Assembly: GCA_910579125.1 (NCBI GenBank)
Contig: CAJTTH010000036.1
Coordinates: forward strand, 1 to 17,392
DNA length: 17,392 nt
Direction of reading: 5' to 3'
DNA from: an uncultured Oscillospiraceae bacterium
GTDB taxonomy: Bacteria; Bacillota; Clostridia; Oscillospirales; Ruminococcaceae
A program made the position numbers and the translations under genes. The notes under the pieces are model-generated. The model ran no database searches, was not told where the DNA came from, and saw only the letters and a program-made list of their open reading frames with translations. This document shows, one piece after another, positions 1-7,126 of the stretch (the stretch's first letter is position 1; each line of letters starts with the position of its first letter).

Positions 1-201
1 CTAGCAAGGCATACAGCCTTGCGTCGTCCTCATTGTACAATCTGACGAAAAATCTTTCTGCGCAACCGCTCGACAATAATTATGCGGTGTTGCCTATATC
101 AAATTATGATTTTGAAGGTCGCCCTTTAATGTGAACGGTCTCTGGTTCAAAATCTAAATTACGGGAGGAGATCTGCACCCGGACATTATTCGTTTTTGGA
201 C
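1..201. other. Edge region without an intact gene
   Basis: No complete gene is visible. Three things can be seen. A short perfect hairpin occupies 4-22 (7-bp arms, 5-base loop). On the minus strand a frame from about 78 runs off the left edge and reads like a helical protein piece (contains CAERFFVRLYNEDDARLY); I do not recognise it. Positions 125-142 (TTAATGTGAACGGTCTC at its core) closely resemble the right terminal repeat of the small element at 16544-16704, so an end of a related element may lie here with its other end outside the window. Confidence 0.35.
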
Positions 202-234
202 AAAAAATATCCGAGGCGGCGTTTCGCCTCGGAT
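202..234 (-). terminator. Rho-independent terminator, minus strand
   Basis: Perfect 10-bp stem (209-218 with 225-234) closed by a 6-base loop. A run of six A on the plus strand (202-207) becomes a U tract when read leftward. It lies about 60 bases beyond the stop of the minus-strand Ig-like remnant at 297-616, so it probably ended that transcript. Confidence 0.7.
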
Positions 235-296
235 TTGAAATTATTTAAAAGAGCTGATTAAGTTTTCGGCGGTATGCCGATTTTGCCAAACAGTCT

Positions 297-616
297 TTAA
301 ATTTCAAAGGCTGTCCGGACTATGATAATCAACTCCTTGTGCACGCCGCTAATTAATTTGAGTTGAAACAATTGATCAAAATTGTAATCACCAAGATTAA
401 CGGGAATTACTTCTATTTCGGCAGCACCCTCTATTACGCAGCCGTTCGGCGCTGTTGCGGCAGCGACAATTTTATGGATGCCCGTTTCATTGAATATAAC
501 CTTTTGCCCCATTCGGTTTAATTTTTCCTGTTCATAGTTAAAGTATCAACTTTGCCCGAAGCAAGATATGCGGTTATAGTAACCTCATCAGTTTCAAAAT
601 TAAGCGTTGCTGTCAT
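297..616 (-). pseudogene. Broken Ig-like domain fragment
   Basis: Two minus-strand frames join into one beta-rich sequence. From an ATG at 616 it reads MTATLNFETDEVTITAYLAS and on to a TAA at about 520. The sequence then continues in a shifted frame from 512 with KVIFNETGIHKIVAAATAP and an end resembling AAEIEVIPVNL. The alternating hydrophobic pattern and the 'ATAPNG.VIEGAAEIEVI' ending are typical of bacterial Ig-like repeats of surface proteins. There is no signal peptide, and an in-frame stop sits just upstream of the ATG. A single frameshift at about 515-525 explains the break. The terminator at 202-234 lies downstream. Calling it Ig-like is inference from pattern. It could also be a tail-fibre-type domain. 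Confidence 0.4.
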
Positions 617-659
617 ATTATTTTAGCTATAAATGGTTATTTTACTGTACTCGGAATAA

Positions 660-873
660 AGAAAAATTTTACATTCCCCGGGAGGCGGTTCGCTTGTTGA
701 ACTGCTTTCTTCTGATGAAGTGCTTGGATTTATTGAGCCACTTTTTACAGACGATTCGTTCGTACAGAGCGTTTTATGACAAAGTTGAAACGCTCCCGAA
801 CAATGAAATTACCGATAAAATAAACGCCGGGATCGAGGAACTGTACAACGGCGATTTTACCTCGCGGCGGTGA
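660..873 (+). pseudogene. Frameshifted remnant of unknown gene
   Basis: Two plus-strand frames read as one acidic, helical protein broken by a frameshift near 772-780. The first (about 675-779) gives GGGSLVELLSSDEVLGFIEP followed by a short acidic tail and a TGA. The second continues as DKVETLPNNEITDKINAGIE and ends with ELYNGDFTSRR. There is no start codon with a ribosome site, and neither frame alone is convincing. I do not recognise the family. Its style (acidic, amphipathic helices) fits a small prophage or plasmid protein, but that is a guess. Confidence 0.3.
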
Positions 874-1210
874 AATCGGCAGTGGTTCTGATATGCGTTA
901 TTTTTACGGGAGCGCTCTGGCGGTCGGTGTGGGTTGGGCGATCTCTCACGCCCGTGCGGTCGCTGAAAGGATTTATTGGCTGCAATCTGCCGATAAACGT
1001 CGGAACGGCATCGGCGCTTATTTTCGCCGTGAAGATCGCCGCCGCGTTCTCCTGTCCGCGCTTATTTCCCGGTGTCTCTGCACAGCGTTTTACTCGGTTT
1101 ACGCGTATATCGCGGCGTTTCAGACGATCACAGAAATATTCAAAAATTACCTCAGCACCGCTTTTTTGCTGTAATGTTTGGGACAAGTTTTCGAATTTCA
1201 GTTCGTTCAT
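857..1210 (-). CDS. Hypothetical protein, doubtful
   Basis: A 117-residue minus-strand frame with a good start: AGGTGAAG lies five bases before the ATG at 1210. The first 27 residues (MNELKFENLSQTLQQKSGAE and following) look like a real protein start. After about residue 30 it becomes arginine-rich and low in structure, and two plus-strand frames over the same bases (870-1262 and 893-1174) are equally open. The likely explanation is a genuine gene start fused by deletion to unrelated sequence, or pure chance in a G+C-rich patch. No family recognised. Confidence 0.22.
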   Translation of the reverse strand: MNELKFENLSQTLQQKSGAEVIFEYFCDRLKRRDIRVNRVKRCAETPGNKRGQENAAAIFTAKISADAVPTFIGRLQPINPFSDRTGVRDRPTHTDRQSAPVKITHIRTTADFTAAR

Positions 1211-1349
1211 AATTCTTCACCTATGCAGTTGTTTTCGCTTTATTATTTATAACGCTTTTTAAATTTAATTCTTAACACTGATAAAGCCGGCAAATTATAC
1301 AAAGAACAGCAAGCGTCTTTGTGGATATATCCGAAGCGCACAAAAAGTA

Positions 1350-1378
1350 TTGACAAGAAAATCATCTTGCGGTATAAT
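1350..1378 (+). promoter_or_regulatory. Consensus sigma-A promoter
   Basis: TTGACA at 1350-1355 and TATAAT at 1373-1378 with exactly 17 bases between them, a perfect vegetative promoter. It points at the broken BACON-like gene (1462-1868) and, through it, at the lipoprotein gene at 1879. The signal has been kept although the first gene has decayed, so it probably now serves the lipoprotein. Confidence 0.8.
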
Positions 1379-1461
1379 ATTATCACGCTTGTATGGCATG
1401 AGCGCCGTTTTTTTAGAGCTGTTTGTCACAAAAGCAGGCCACATTGAAAGAGAGTGTTTTT

Positions 1462-1868
1462 ATGAATTTTTCGATTATGCCGCCCTCCCCGAATCTTTCA
1501 TCAAATGCTGTAAGTTCATCTCTTAGCATTGTAGACGGGTATTTGTCGAATATGAGTTATTCGGTCAATGTTTCTTAGTGTCGTGTCAGTAAAACAAACG
1601 AAACCACAGTAAAAGTTTCCGTTGATAAAAACAACGGATTTAAGCGCAAGGCAATTATCACATTTAAGTCCGATTCTGTGACGGTAAAGGTGAATGTGAC
1701 ACAGAAAAGCACTTTTGATCATAGGGATATGATCACGCCATACAAACAAATCACACCTCATCATGCGCTGCGACTTGTGCCGATCCGTTTACCGGAAATA
1801 CAATCAAGTTAAATCAAGCATCAAATTACAGTAAGGTTACACAGTACATCTGTTACGTTAAGAAATGA
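1462..1868 (+). pseudogene. Decayed BACON-like domain gene
   Basis: From the ATG at 1462 the frame reads to an in-frame amber TAG at 1576-1578 and then continues in the same frame. The continuation (TTVKVSVDKNNGFKRKAIIT, then a strand ending VKVNVTQKS) matches the shape of BACON/Ig-like beta domains, whose last strand typically ends in 'TVTVTQ'. A frameshift near 1740-1776 leads into a second frame, CADPFTGNTIKLNQASNYSK and so on to a TGA at 1866-1868. The gene therefore carries one nonsense and one frameshift change. It sits 84 bases behind the promoter at 1350-1378, and its terminal TGA overlaps the GAGG ribosome site of the lipoprotein gene, suggesting the two were once translationally coupled. 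Function unknown; BACON-like domains occur in secreted or carbohydrate-binding proteins. Confidence 0.5.
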
Positions 1869-1878
1869 GGTTAATATT

Positions 1879-2727
1879 TTGAGAAAAACGACATACATAA
1901 TTTGTGCCGCAGCGACGGCATTTGCCCTTGCAGGCTGTGACTTCTCCGCCGGAACGTCAAGCGAAGCCGATCCGCCCATTTCGACAGCAAATTCCGAAAC
2001 CGGGCAGTCAACGTCTGTGTCCGAGGTATCTGACAGCCGGACTGAAGGCATTCCGGAAACTAAGGTTACCGTTGATGGCGACAGCAGAGAATTTTCCCTT
2101 AAAGGCTTACCAATGGATAAGTCTGATCTTGTATCGTTTGACCTTGAAGAAGTCGCCCGCATAACCAAAGAGGACTTCAAAAAGCAGCTTACAGAGAGCG
2201 AGTGTTATATCGGAATTGACGCGTTTTTCTCCGACATACTCGCGAAGCCGGAGCTGCTTGACGTATATATTGAAGCGCAGATGTTGTATAGATACACTTT
2301 CTTAAACGGTATCCGTCCGCCGATCGAGCGGGAGAGCGTTGCTCACCTTATAACAGAAGATGCTGATTATGCTGAAACGGGCATAAATTATAACAGCTTT
2401 TACAATGCTTTAACGTCGGTTTTTACCGAGAATTCAGCCGATACGATGCTCCGTGATCATAATTTTATTATTTCGTATAACGACGGATTGTGGAGGCTCG
2501 GAATATCGACAGGTTCCGATCAGTCATGGGTACATACCGAGTTTGAAGTCGTCATCAACAGCGATGAAGAGGTTGAATTCAACGAAATACACTATTGCGA
2601 CAGAAACAGTGATACGCCGTCATACAATGAAAGTGAAAAGGGTTCTCTTGTCACGAAAACATACGTTGATCGATTTGTAAAAACCGATAACGGTTGGCGC
2701 GCGGAAAAAATTCCTCAACACGGATAA
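1879..2727 (+). CDS. Secreted lipoprotein of unknown function
   Basis: A 282-residue protein starting at a TTG, with GAGG (1867-1870) eight bases upstream. The N-terminus is a lipoprotein signal: KK/R-type start, hydrophobic core and lipobox LAGC with Cys20 as the lipidation site. Residues 21-60 are a Ser/Thr/Glu-rich flexible linker of the kind that holds a domain away from the membrane. The rest (about 65-282) is a single acidic alpha/beta domain. Its C-terminal strands, including 'DGLWRLGIS' and 'FVKTDNGWRAEKI', resemble NTF2-like/DUF folds of Firmicute lipoproteins. I do not recognise a specific family and see no catalytic motif. It is downstream of the decayed gene at 1462-1868 and is closed by the terminator at 2773-2801. 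It is expected on the outer face of the cytoplasmic membrane. Confidence 0.8.
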   Translation: MRKTTYIICAAATAFALAGCDFSAGTSSEADPPISTANSETGQSTSVSEVSDSRTEGIPETKVTVDGDSREFSLKGLPMDKSDLVSFDLEEVARITKEDFKKQLTESECYIGIDAFFSDILAKPELLDVYIEAQMLYRYTFLNGIRPPIERESVAHLITEDADYAETGINYNSFYNALTSVFTENSADTMLRDHNFIISYNDGLWRLGISTGSDQSWVHTEFEVVINSDEEVEFNEIHYCDRNSDTPSYNESEKGSLVTKTYVDRFVKTDNGWRAEKIPQHG

Positions 2728-2772
2728 TCATTATGAATTTCTGATAATATAAGCGGCAGTGATGATCCGCAA

Positions 2773-2801
2773 AAAGCCTATGGGAGCGACCCATAGGCTT
2801 T
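2773..2801. terminator. Bidirectional terminator between convergent genes
   Basis: A perfect 12-bp stem (2773-2784 with 2790-2801) with a 5-base loop AGCGA. A run of A precedes it and a T-rich stretch follows, so it works in both directions. It separates the plus-strand lipoprotein from the minus-strand acyl-ligase operon. Confidence 0.85.
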
Positions 2802-2820
2802 ATTGTTACTTATCGGAAAA

Positions 2821-4353
2821 TTACAGTATATCTCCCTTGAACGTCTGCTTTCTCTTGATCTTACGGGAAGTGGTTTTCTCAAACTCCTCGTTTCTCACCC
2901 GTATGCGGCGGATAGCCTTTGATGACGGCAGAGCCTTGTTAAGCGCCTTAACCTTTTCCCTGATCTCGTTTGCGGTTTCCTCCCCGGTCTTGCCCGCGTA
3001 AAGCTCCTTTCCCGGAAACAGCTCCAGCGTGAGCGTTTCGTCCTCGGAATACACCATAAGCTCCTGCGCAATCTGTGCAGCCTCCGCCTTGTTTTCAAGC
3101 TCCTCGGGAGAAACGTTTTCGCCGTTCGAGAGTATTATCAGATTTTTCTTTCTTCCCGTTATAAACAGCCTTTTCTCATCGTCAACATAACCCAGATCGC
3201 CTGTATACAGCCAGCCGTCCCTGATCGTTTCGGCGGTGGAAGCGTCGTCCTTGTAGTAGCCCTGCATTACCGAGGGGCTTTTTACGGTTATTTCCCCGTC
3301 GACTATCTTCACCTCGCAGCCCTTTACCACCGTTCCGACGTCGCCGACCGACTTGCGGGTGAGGTCTCCCGACGTAATTCTCGGCGAACACTCGGTCATT
3401 CCGTAGCCCTGTGCAATAGTTACGCCGAGTTCCTCATACGCCGAAATAAGCTCGGGAGCAAGATACGCTCCCCCGCTGTAAATTACTTTCAGTCTGCCGC
3501 CGAGCGCGTTCTTCGCGATAGCCTGTATCGGGATATCGGGATTGGCTTTGGCGGCGTTTTTGATCTGCTTGCAGATAGTTGCCGCAATCATGGGCACAAG
3601 CAGAATTATCGTCGGCGAAAACAGCTTTAAATTTTGCGCGACCTTCATCAGCGAATCGTTGACGCAGACGCATGTTCCGTAACGCAGCGACAACAAAATA
3701 TCGCAGGTAAAGCAGTACACATGATGAATGGGCAGCACGGTCAGCAGCACGTCCTCGGTCGTGCTTTCGTTATCGCAGCAGAACACATTGTCCATAAAGT
3801 TGCCGTGCGACAGCATTACGCCTTTTGCCTTTCCCGTTGTACCCGAGGTGAACAGTATAGCCGCGAGCGTGCTTTCTTCGGGCCTTTCGGAAACCTGCGG
3901 CGGAAAACTTCTGAGAACGCCGCCAAGCGTCGTGATATCGCCGTCCGTGTTATCGGACAGCATAACGTATTCCAGTATATTCGGACAGTTCGCCTTGAAT
4001 ACGGGAACGGCAGCCGAAAAACGTTCATCGTAAAACAGAACGTCAACGTCCGCTCTTGCCAGAAGCTCGCATATATCGGCGGGAGCAAGCAGCGCGTCAA
4101 CGGGAACGGCAGTGCTGCCGCCGATCATCGTGCCAAGATAGCACACCAGATAGTTGTAGCTCGTAGGACCGATAATACCTGCGTGAACCGCCCGCCCGAA
4201 TTTTTTCCTCAAAAAAGCGGAGACGCTGAGCGCGTCAGAGTAAAACTCCCCAAACGTCTTTTCGCGGATATCCGCGCCGTACTTTTCCCTGATGAATACC
4301 CTGTCGCCGTAGCTGCTCTGCGCGCCGCTTACCAGATCAAATAACGTTTTCAT
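2821..4353 (-). CDS. AMP-forming acyl ligase (adenylation enzyme)
   Basis: A 510-residue ANL-superfamily enzyme that activates a carboxylic acid as acyl-AMP and loads it on a thiol. All core motifs are present: P-loop FTSGTTGKAKGVMLSH (168-183), GYGMTE (316-321), LYTGDLG (382-388), hinge GRKKNLIILSNGENVSPEEL (400-419), and the C-terminal catalytic lysine in TTSRKIK (Lys498). The hinge sequence is closer to fatty acyl-CoA/acyl-ACP ligases than to amino-acid adenylation domains, so a fatty or aryl acid substrate is inferred but not proven. It is the last gene of the operon. Its AAAGGA ribosome site lies over the end of the carrier-protein gene (4-base gap), so the two are probably co-translated and the carrier at 4358-4585 is the expected acceptor. 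Length is normal for a stand-alone ligase, and no domains are fused to it. Confidence 0.88.
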   Translation of the reverse strand: MKTLFDLVSGAQSSYGDRVFIREKYGADIREKTFGEFYSDALSVSAFLRKKFGRAVHAGIIGPTSYNYLVCYLGTMIGGSTAVPVDALLAPADICELLARADVDVLFYDERFSAAVPVFKANCPNILEYVMLSDNTDGDITTLGGVLRSFPPQVSERPEESTLAAILFTSGTTGKAKGVMLSHGNFMDNVFCCDNESTTEDVLLTVLPIHHVYCFTCDILLSLRYGTCVCVNDSLMKVAQNLKLFSPTIILLVPMIAATICKQIKNAAKANPDIPIQAIAKNALGGRLKVIYSGGAYLAPELISAYEELGVTIAQGYGMTECSPRITSGDLTRKSVGDVGTVVKGCEVKIVDGEITVKSPSVMQGYYKDDASTAETIRDGWLYTGDLGYVDDEKRLFITGRKKNLIILSNGENVSPEELENKAEAAQIAQELMVYSEDETLTLELFPGKELYAGKTGEETANEIREKVKALNKALPSSKAIRRIRVRNEEFEKTTSRKIKRKQTFKGDIL

Positions 4354-4357
4354 ATAA

Positions 4358-4585
4358 TTATCCTTTCAGCTTTTCAATGTAAGCTATCGCGTCGCCGACG
4401 GTCGCAAGATCGAGAATCTCCTCTTCTTTGACCCGTATGCCGTACTTTTCCTCCGCCTCTCCAAGAAAGCTCATAAAGTCGAACGAGTTAAATCCCAGAT
4501 CATCGACAAATTTTGTTTCCGCGGTTATCGCCGCGGGGTCTGCCTCGACATAATTGCATATCAGTTCCTTGATTTCCTCTAACAT
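4358..4585 (-). CDS. Acyl/peptidyl carrier protein
   Basis: A 75-residue, acidic four-helix carrier protein. The phosphopantetheine site is DDLGFNSFDFMSF, with Ser34 following the D-x-G-x-[ND]-S pattern. After attachment of 4'-phosphopantetheine it would hold the acyl group made by the ligase at 2821-4353. It starts at an ATG with a strong AAGGAGG site and is third in the operon, 18 bases after the condensation gene and 4 bases before the ligase. This is not the fatty-acid-synthesis AcpP: the usual 'DSLD' core is replaced by 'NSFD', and it travels with a condensation enzyme. No phosphopantetheinyl transferase is in the window. A D-alanyl carrier (DltC-like) role is possible by size, but the neighbours do not match a dlt operon. 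Confidence 0.9.
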   Translation of the reverse strand: MLEEIKELICNYVEADPAAITAETKFVDDLGFNSFDFMSFLGEAEEKYGIRVKEEEILDLATVGDAIAYIEKLKG

Positions 4586-4603
4586 AGTTCCTCCTTAATT
4601 CGC

Positions 4604-6013
4604 CTATATCATTTCCAATATCTGACCGATAGTTCTGTTTTTATCCTCGATACCTCTGAACAAGATACGGCAGTAATAGTAGTACAAAAACTCCATTTCC
4701 TTATCGCTCACAACATCCTTTTTGTACTCGAAATTGAAGTTCAGACCGTTGTCCTCGGGGCGGTGCATTACCGTAAGGTACAGCGGCTGAGCCGCAACTC
4801 CGTTTGAATACCAGAACGTCTTGTAGTCTACGTCGGGCATCTCGGTGTTCTTTTCCCTGAGCGTCAGCGGCTGATAGGTCAGCGAGATGCTCTCGTAGCT
4901 TGCTCCGGGCGCGTATTTGCGGTATTTCGCGCGTTTCATTGTAAGCTCGATAGGGTCATAGTTCGCGTGACGGAATATCTTGCTCTGCTCGAGCTGTATC
5001 GCACGAATTCCGTCGATGAACGTCATTTCCGGTTCGAGTATCGTGCGCAGGGGGAAGAAGTGGATACGCGTGCCGCCGCTGTTCTTTTCGAGGAGCGTTC
5101 CGCGCCGCGCGACGCAGGTCTTTACCGAAACGTCCTTTTCGTCGTTGTTGAATTTCGACAGCACCGTCCGCAAGCCCATAAGCAGCAGCCCCGCCATTGT
5201 AACGCGGTTTTCCTCGCAGAACTTCATCAGTCTTGCCGAAGGTTCTCCCTCCAGATGATAGACCGAGATCGCCGCGTCAAGCGTGTTAGACGTGATGACC
5301 GCACTGCGCAAATTCGGGTTTCCGCTCTCACGGCGCTGCGTAAGCAGTCTGCCCGGTCCCGTAAAATCGGTGTACATAGGCTCGTCGCCCTCAATGCGCT
5401 CCTTCCAAAATTCCTCGTCCGCCTTGTGGGCGGCGTTTCCTCTTTTTTCGTATTCAAGATCGTGCAGCAGCGCCTTGATGTAAGGCTGCATCGGCTTAGG
5501 CTCGGGATAACCGTAGACCTTTGCGCAGTAAAGCTCCAGCACCAATTTGTTGAACCCGATTATTGAACTGGAGTCCATGGTCATATGATCGACCTTAAGA
5601 TAGATCCCGTTATACCCACCGGGATATTTTATCATCACAACATTATTCATTGGTGAATTGTAACGCTCCAACGGCTTGTGGGTCCACTGCGTCATTTCGT
5701 TGTGAGCATCCTCCTCGCGCCAATGAGAGAAGTCGAAAAAGCCGATGTCCCTGTCATCAAACGGAACGACGTACTGATAGATCTCTCCGTCCTCGTCTTT
5801 GATAAAACGCAGCCGCATCGAGTCAAACCCCGCGATTGCCTCTTTTACGCACTGCTTCAGCACGCCGAAATCCACGTCCTGCTTAATATATAAACCCGTT
5901 CCGATATTGAGCACCTGCGGCTTCGCGAACTTTATCGTATAGAAGTGCAGCCTTTGTGCGGCAGTGAGCGGATAACACTGCATTACCGTGCCGTTTATGT
6001 TGAATTCTTTCAT
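4604..6013 (-). CDS. Stand-alone condensation-type acyltransferase
   Basis: A 469-residue member of the condensation-domain/CoA-dependent acyltransferase fold. The N-terminal YPLTAAQRLHFY (about 15-26) matches the first condensation motif, FDSMRLRF (63-70) the second, and VDHMTMDSSS (141-150) the active site, normally HHxxxDG. The second, catalytic histidine (His143) and the aspartate (Asp147) are kept; the first His is Asp142 and the Gly is Ser148. The middle part, with 'ARRGTLLEKNSGGTRIHFFPLR' in the bridge region (broken here only for reading), and the C-terminal half look intact. It would transfer the acyl group from the carrier protein to an amine or alcohol. Its ATG directly follows the hydrolase TAA with no gap. 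PapA-like or WS/DGAT-like ester synthesis is an alternative to amide formation. Confidence 0.8.
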   Translation of the reverse strand: MKEFNINGTVMQCYPLTAAQRLHFYTIKFAKPQVLNIGTGLYIKQDVDFGVLKQCVKEAIAGFDSMRLRFIKDEDGEIYQYVVPFDDRDIGFFDFSHWREEDAHNEMTQWTHKPLERYNSPMNNVVMIKYPGGYNGIYLKVDHMTMDSSSIIGFNKLVLELYCAKVYGYPEPKPMQPYIKALLHDLEYEKRGNAAHKADEEFWKERIEGDEPMYTDFTGPGRLLTQRRESGNPNLRSAVITSNTLDAAISVYHLEGEPSARLMKFCEENRVTMAGLLLMGLRTVLSKFNNDEKDVSVKTCVARRGTLLEKNSGGTRIHFFPLRTILEPEMTFIDGIRAIQLEQSKIFRHANYDPIELTMKRAKYRKYAPGASYESISLTYQPLTLREKNTEMPDVDYKTFWYSNGVAAQPLYLTVMHRPEDNGLNFNFEYKKDVVSDKEMEFLYYYYCRILFRGIEDKNRTIGQILEMI

Positions 6014-6997
6014 TTAATTACCCCCGAGATATGTATCTAAAAATTCCGTAACAGTGTTTTCGTAAAGCTCTGTGTTCTCGTACAGCGACGCCGCATGCCC
6101 CGCGTTTTCGACGAGCAGCAGCCGCTTTTCACCAGTGCAGCTTTCGTAATTTCTGACCGACATTTCGGTCGGAACGAACAAGTCCTCCTTGCCGTGAATG
6201 AACAACATCGGACACGGCGCTTTCTTTACCGCGTCGACCGTCGAGCAGTCCTTGAATCCGTAGCCCGCCTTGCGTCTGCACATACGCTCGTTTATGTCCA
6301 TTATCGGGTGCGGCGGCAGGTGATAATCGCGTTTAAGGATATGCTTGAACACCTCATACGGCGATGTGAACGCGCAGTCGGCGATCACCGCTTTTACGTT
6401 CGCGGGGAACTCGTCAAGACCGCTCGCCATAAGCACCGTTGTCGCGCCCATTGAAACGCCGTACAGCACGATCTCGCTGTCCGCGCCGAACCGCCCGGTG
6501 ACATATCCGATCCACTTCAGGCAGTCAAACCTGTCGAGTATCCCGAAGCCGATATACTTGCCCTCGCTTTTTCCGTGTGACCGCTGGTCGACTATCAGCG
6601 CGTTGTATCCGCGCTCCATAAAGTATTCCGCCATTGTCGGGCAGTCGTTCATTCCGCAGCTTGTGTAACCGTGAAACAGTATCACTGTGCGCTTCGCGTT
6701 GGGATTTGTCGGTTCTTCCGTAAGGAACAGGTCGCCGTGCAGCGTTAGCCCGTCACGCGATTTTATTGTAACGTGCTCGGACGGTCTGTCGAGAAACTTC
6801 TCCTTGACCTTGTGGATAAGCTCTATGTACTTTTTCCACTTTTCGCCGTCCGCCATTTCGCTTATATCCACGCGGAGCTGATCCTGCCGCGGTATAACGC
6901 GGTCGAACAGTGTGCGCGCTCCGATAAAGCAAGCGGCCGTTCCCGCAGCAAGTACTCCTCCCGCAGCCAGAGCCGCAGTTCCGAGATTTAATTTCAT
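6014..6997 (-). CDS. Membrane-anchored alpha/beta hydrolase
   Basis: A 327-residue serine hydrolase. The N-terminus (about residues 4-26, Ala/Gly/Leu-rich) is a membrane anchor or uncleaved signal. The catalytic parts are the oxyanion segment HGYTS (109-113), nucleophile elbow GVSMG with Ser182, Asp272 in 'GKEDLFVP', and His301 in 'ENAGHA'. The overall pattern resembles YqkD/BAAT-like hydrolases of Firmicutes. I chose the ATG at 6997 because GGAGG lies seven bases upstream. The longer frame back to 7105 lacks a ribosome site and adds an unlikely N-terminus. It is first in the operon, so its ribosome site is also an operator (7003-7013). Release of a carrier-bound or membrane-associated acyl product by hydrolysis is inferred from context. 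A general lipase or esterase role cannot be excluded. Confidence 0.82.
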   Translation of the reverse strand: MKLNLGTAALAAGGVLAAGTAACFIGARTLFDRVIPRQDQLRVDISEMADGEKWKKYIELIHKVKEKFLDRPSEHVTIKSRDGLTLHGDLFLTEEPTNPNAKRTVILFHGYTSCGMNDCPTMAEYFMERGYNALIVDQRSHGKSEGKYIGFGILDRFDCLKWIGYVTGRFGADSEIVLYGVSMGATTVLMASGLDEFPANVKAVIADCAFTSPYEVFKHILKRDYHLPPHPIMDINERMCRRKAGYGFKDCSTVDAVKKAPCPMLFIHGKEDLFVPTEMSVRNYESCTGEKRLLLVENAGHAASLYENTELYENTVTEFLDTYLGGN

Positions 6998-7002
6998 ATT
7001 TC

Positions 7003-7013
7003 GACCTCCGGTC
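7003..7013. promoter_or_regulatory. TetR operator box 3, on the ribosome site
   Basis: Perfect palindrome GACC-TCC-GGTC. It matches boxes at 7099-7111 and 7142-7154 and overlaps the GGAGG Shine-Dalgarno site of the hydrolase gene on the opposite strand. Binding here could block elongation; as RNA it is only a short stem. Confidence 0.5.
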
Positions 7014-7098
7014 AACTTTATTATAATAAAAAACAACAACTCCCAATGCTGTGAGAATAAGCGCCCACCATTGCAAGGTAATTGCCGCCAAACAAATC

Positions 7099-7111
7099 CG
7101 ACCAACGGTCG
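7099..7111. promoter_or_regulatory. TetR operator box 1
   Basis: Palindrome CGACC-AAC-GGTCG. It lies roughly 15-30 bases downstream of the -10 of the minus-strand operon promoter (7127-7155), a classic roadblock position. Shared pattern with the other two boxes: GACC-[N3]-[G/A]GTC. Confidence 0.6.
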
Positions 7112-7126
7112 AACTTCTGTAATTAT

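Noticed and set aside
893..1174. 93-residue plus-strand frame with two hydrophobic stretches, holin-like
   Set aside because: No ribosome site, competing open frames on both strands over the same bases, and no family pattern; left as unresolved.
3634..4344. 236-residue plus-strand frame opposite the acyl ligase
   Set aside because: Antisense shadow: Arg/Gln/Val-rich, no family features, no ribosome site. The ligase on the other strand has every ANL motif.
4353..4358. A dlt (D-alanylation) operon reading of ligase plus carrier
   Set aside because: No DltB or DltD gene is present, the ligase hinge is of acyl-ligase type, and a condensation-type protein replaces the membrane acyltransferase.
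4358..4585. Carrier protein as the ADP-ribosylation target of the SirTM/macro pair
   Set aside because: It has a phosphopantetheine serine rather than a lipoyl-domain lysine and belongs to a separately controlled operon on the other strand.
6998..7105. Longer N-terminus for the alpha/beta hydrolase
   Set aside because: The extension from the ATG at 7105 has no ribosome site and contains operator-region sequence. The ATG at 6997 has GGAGG at the right spacing.
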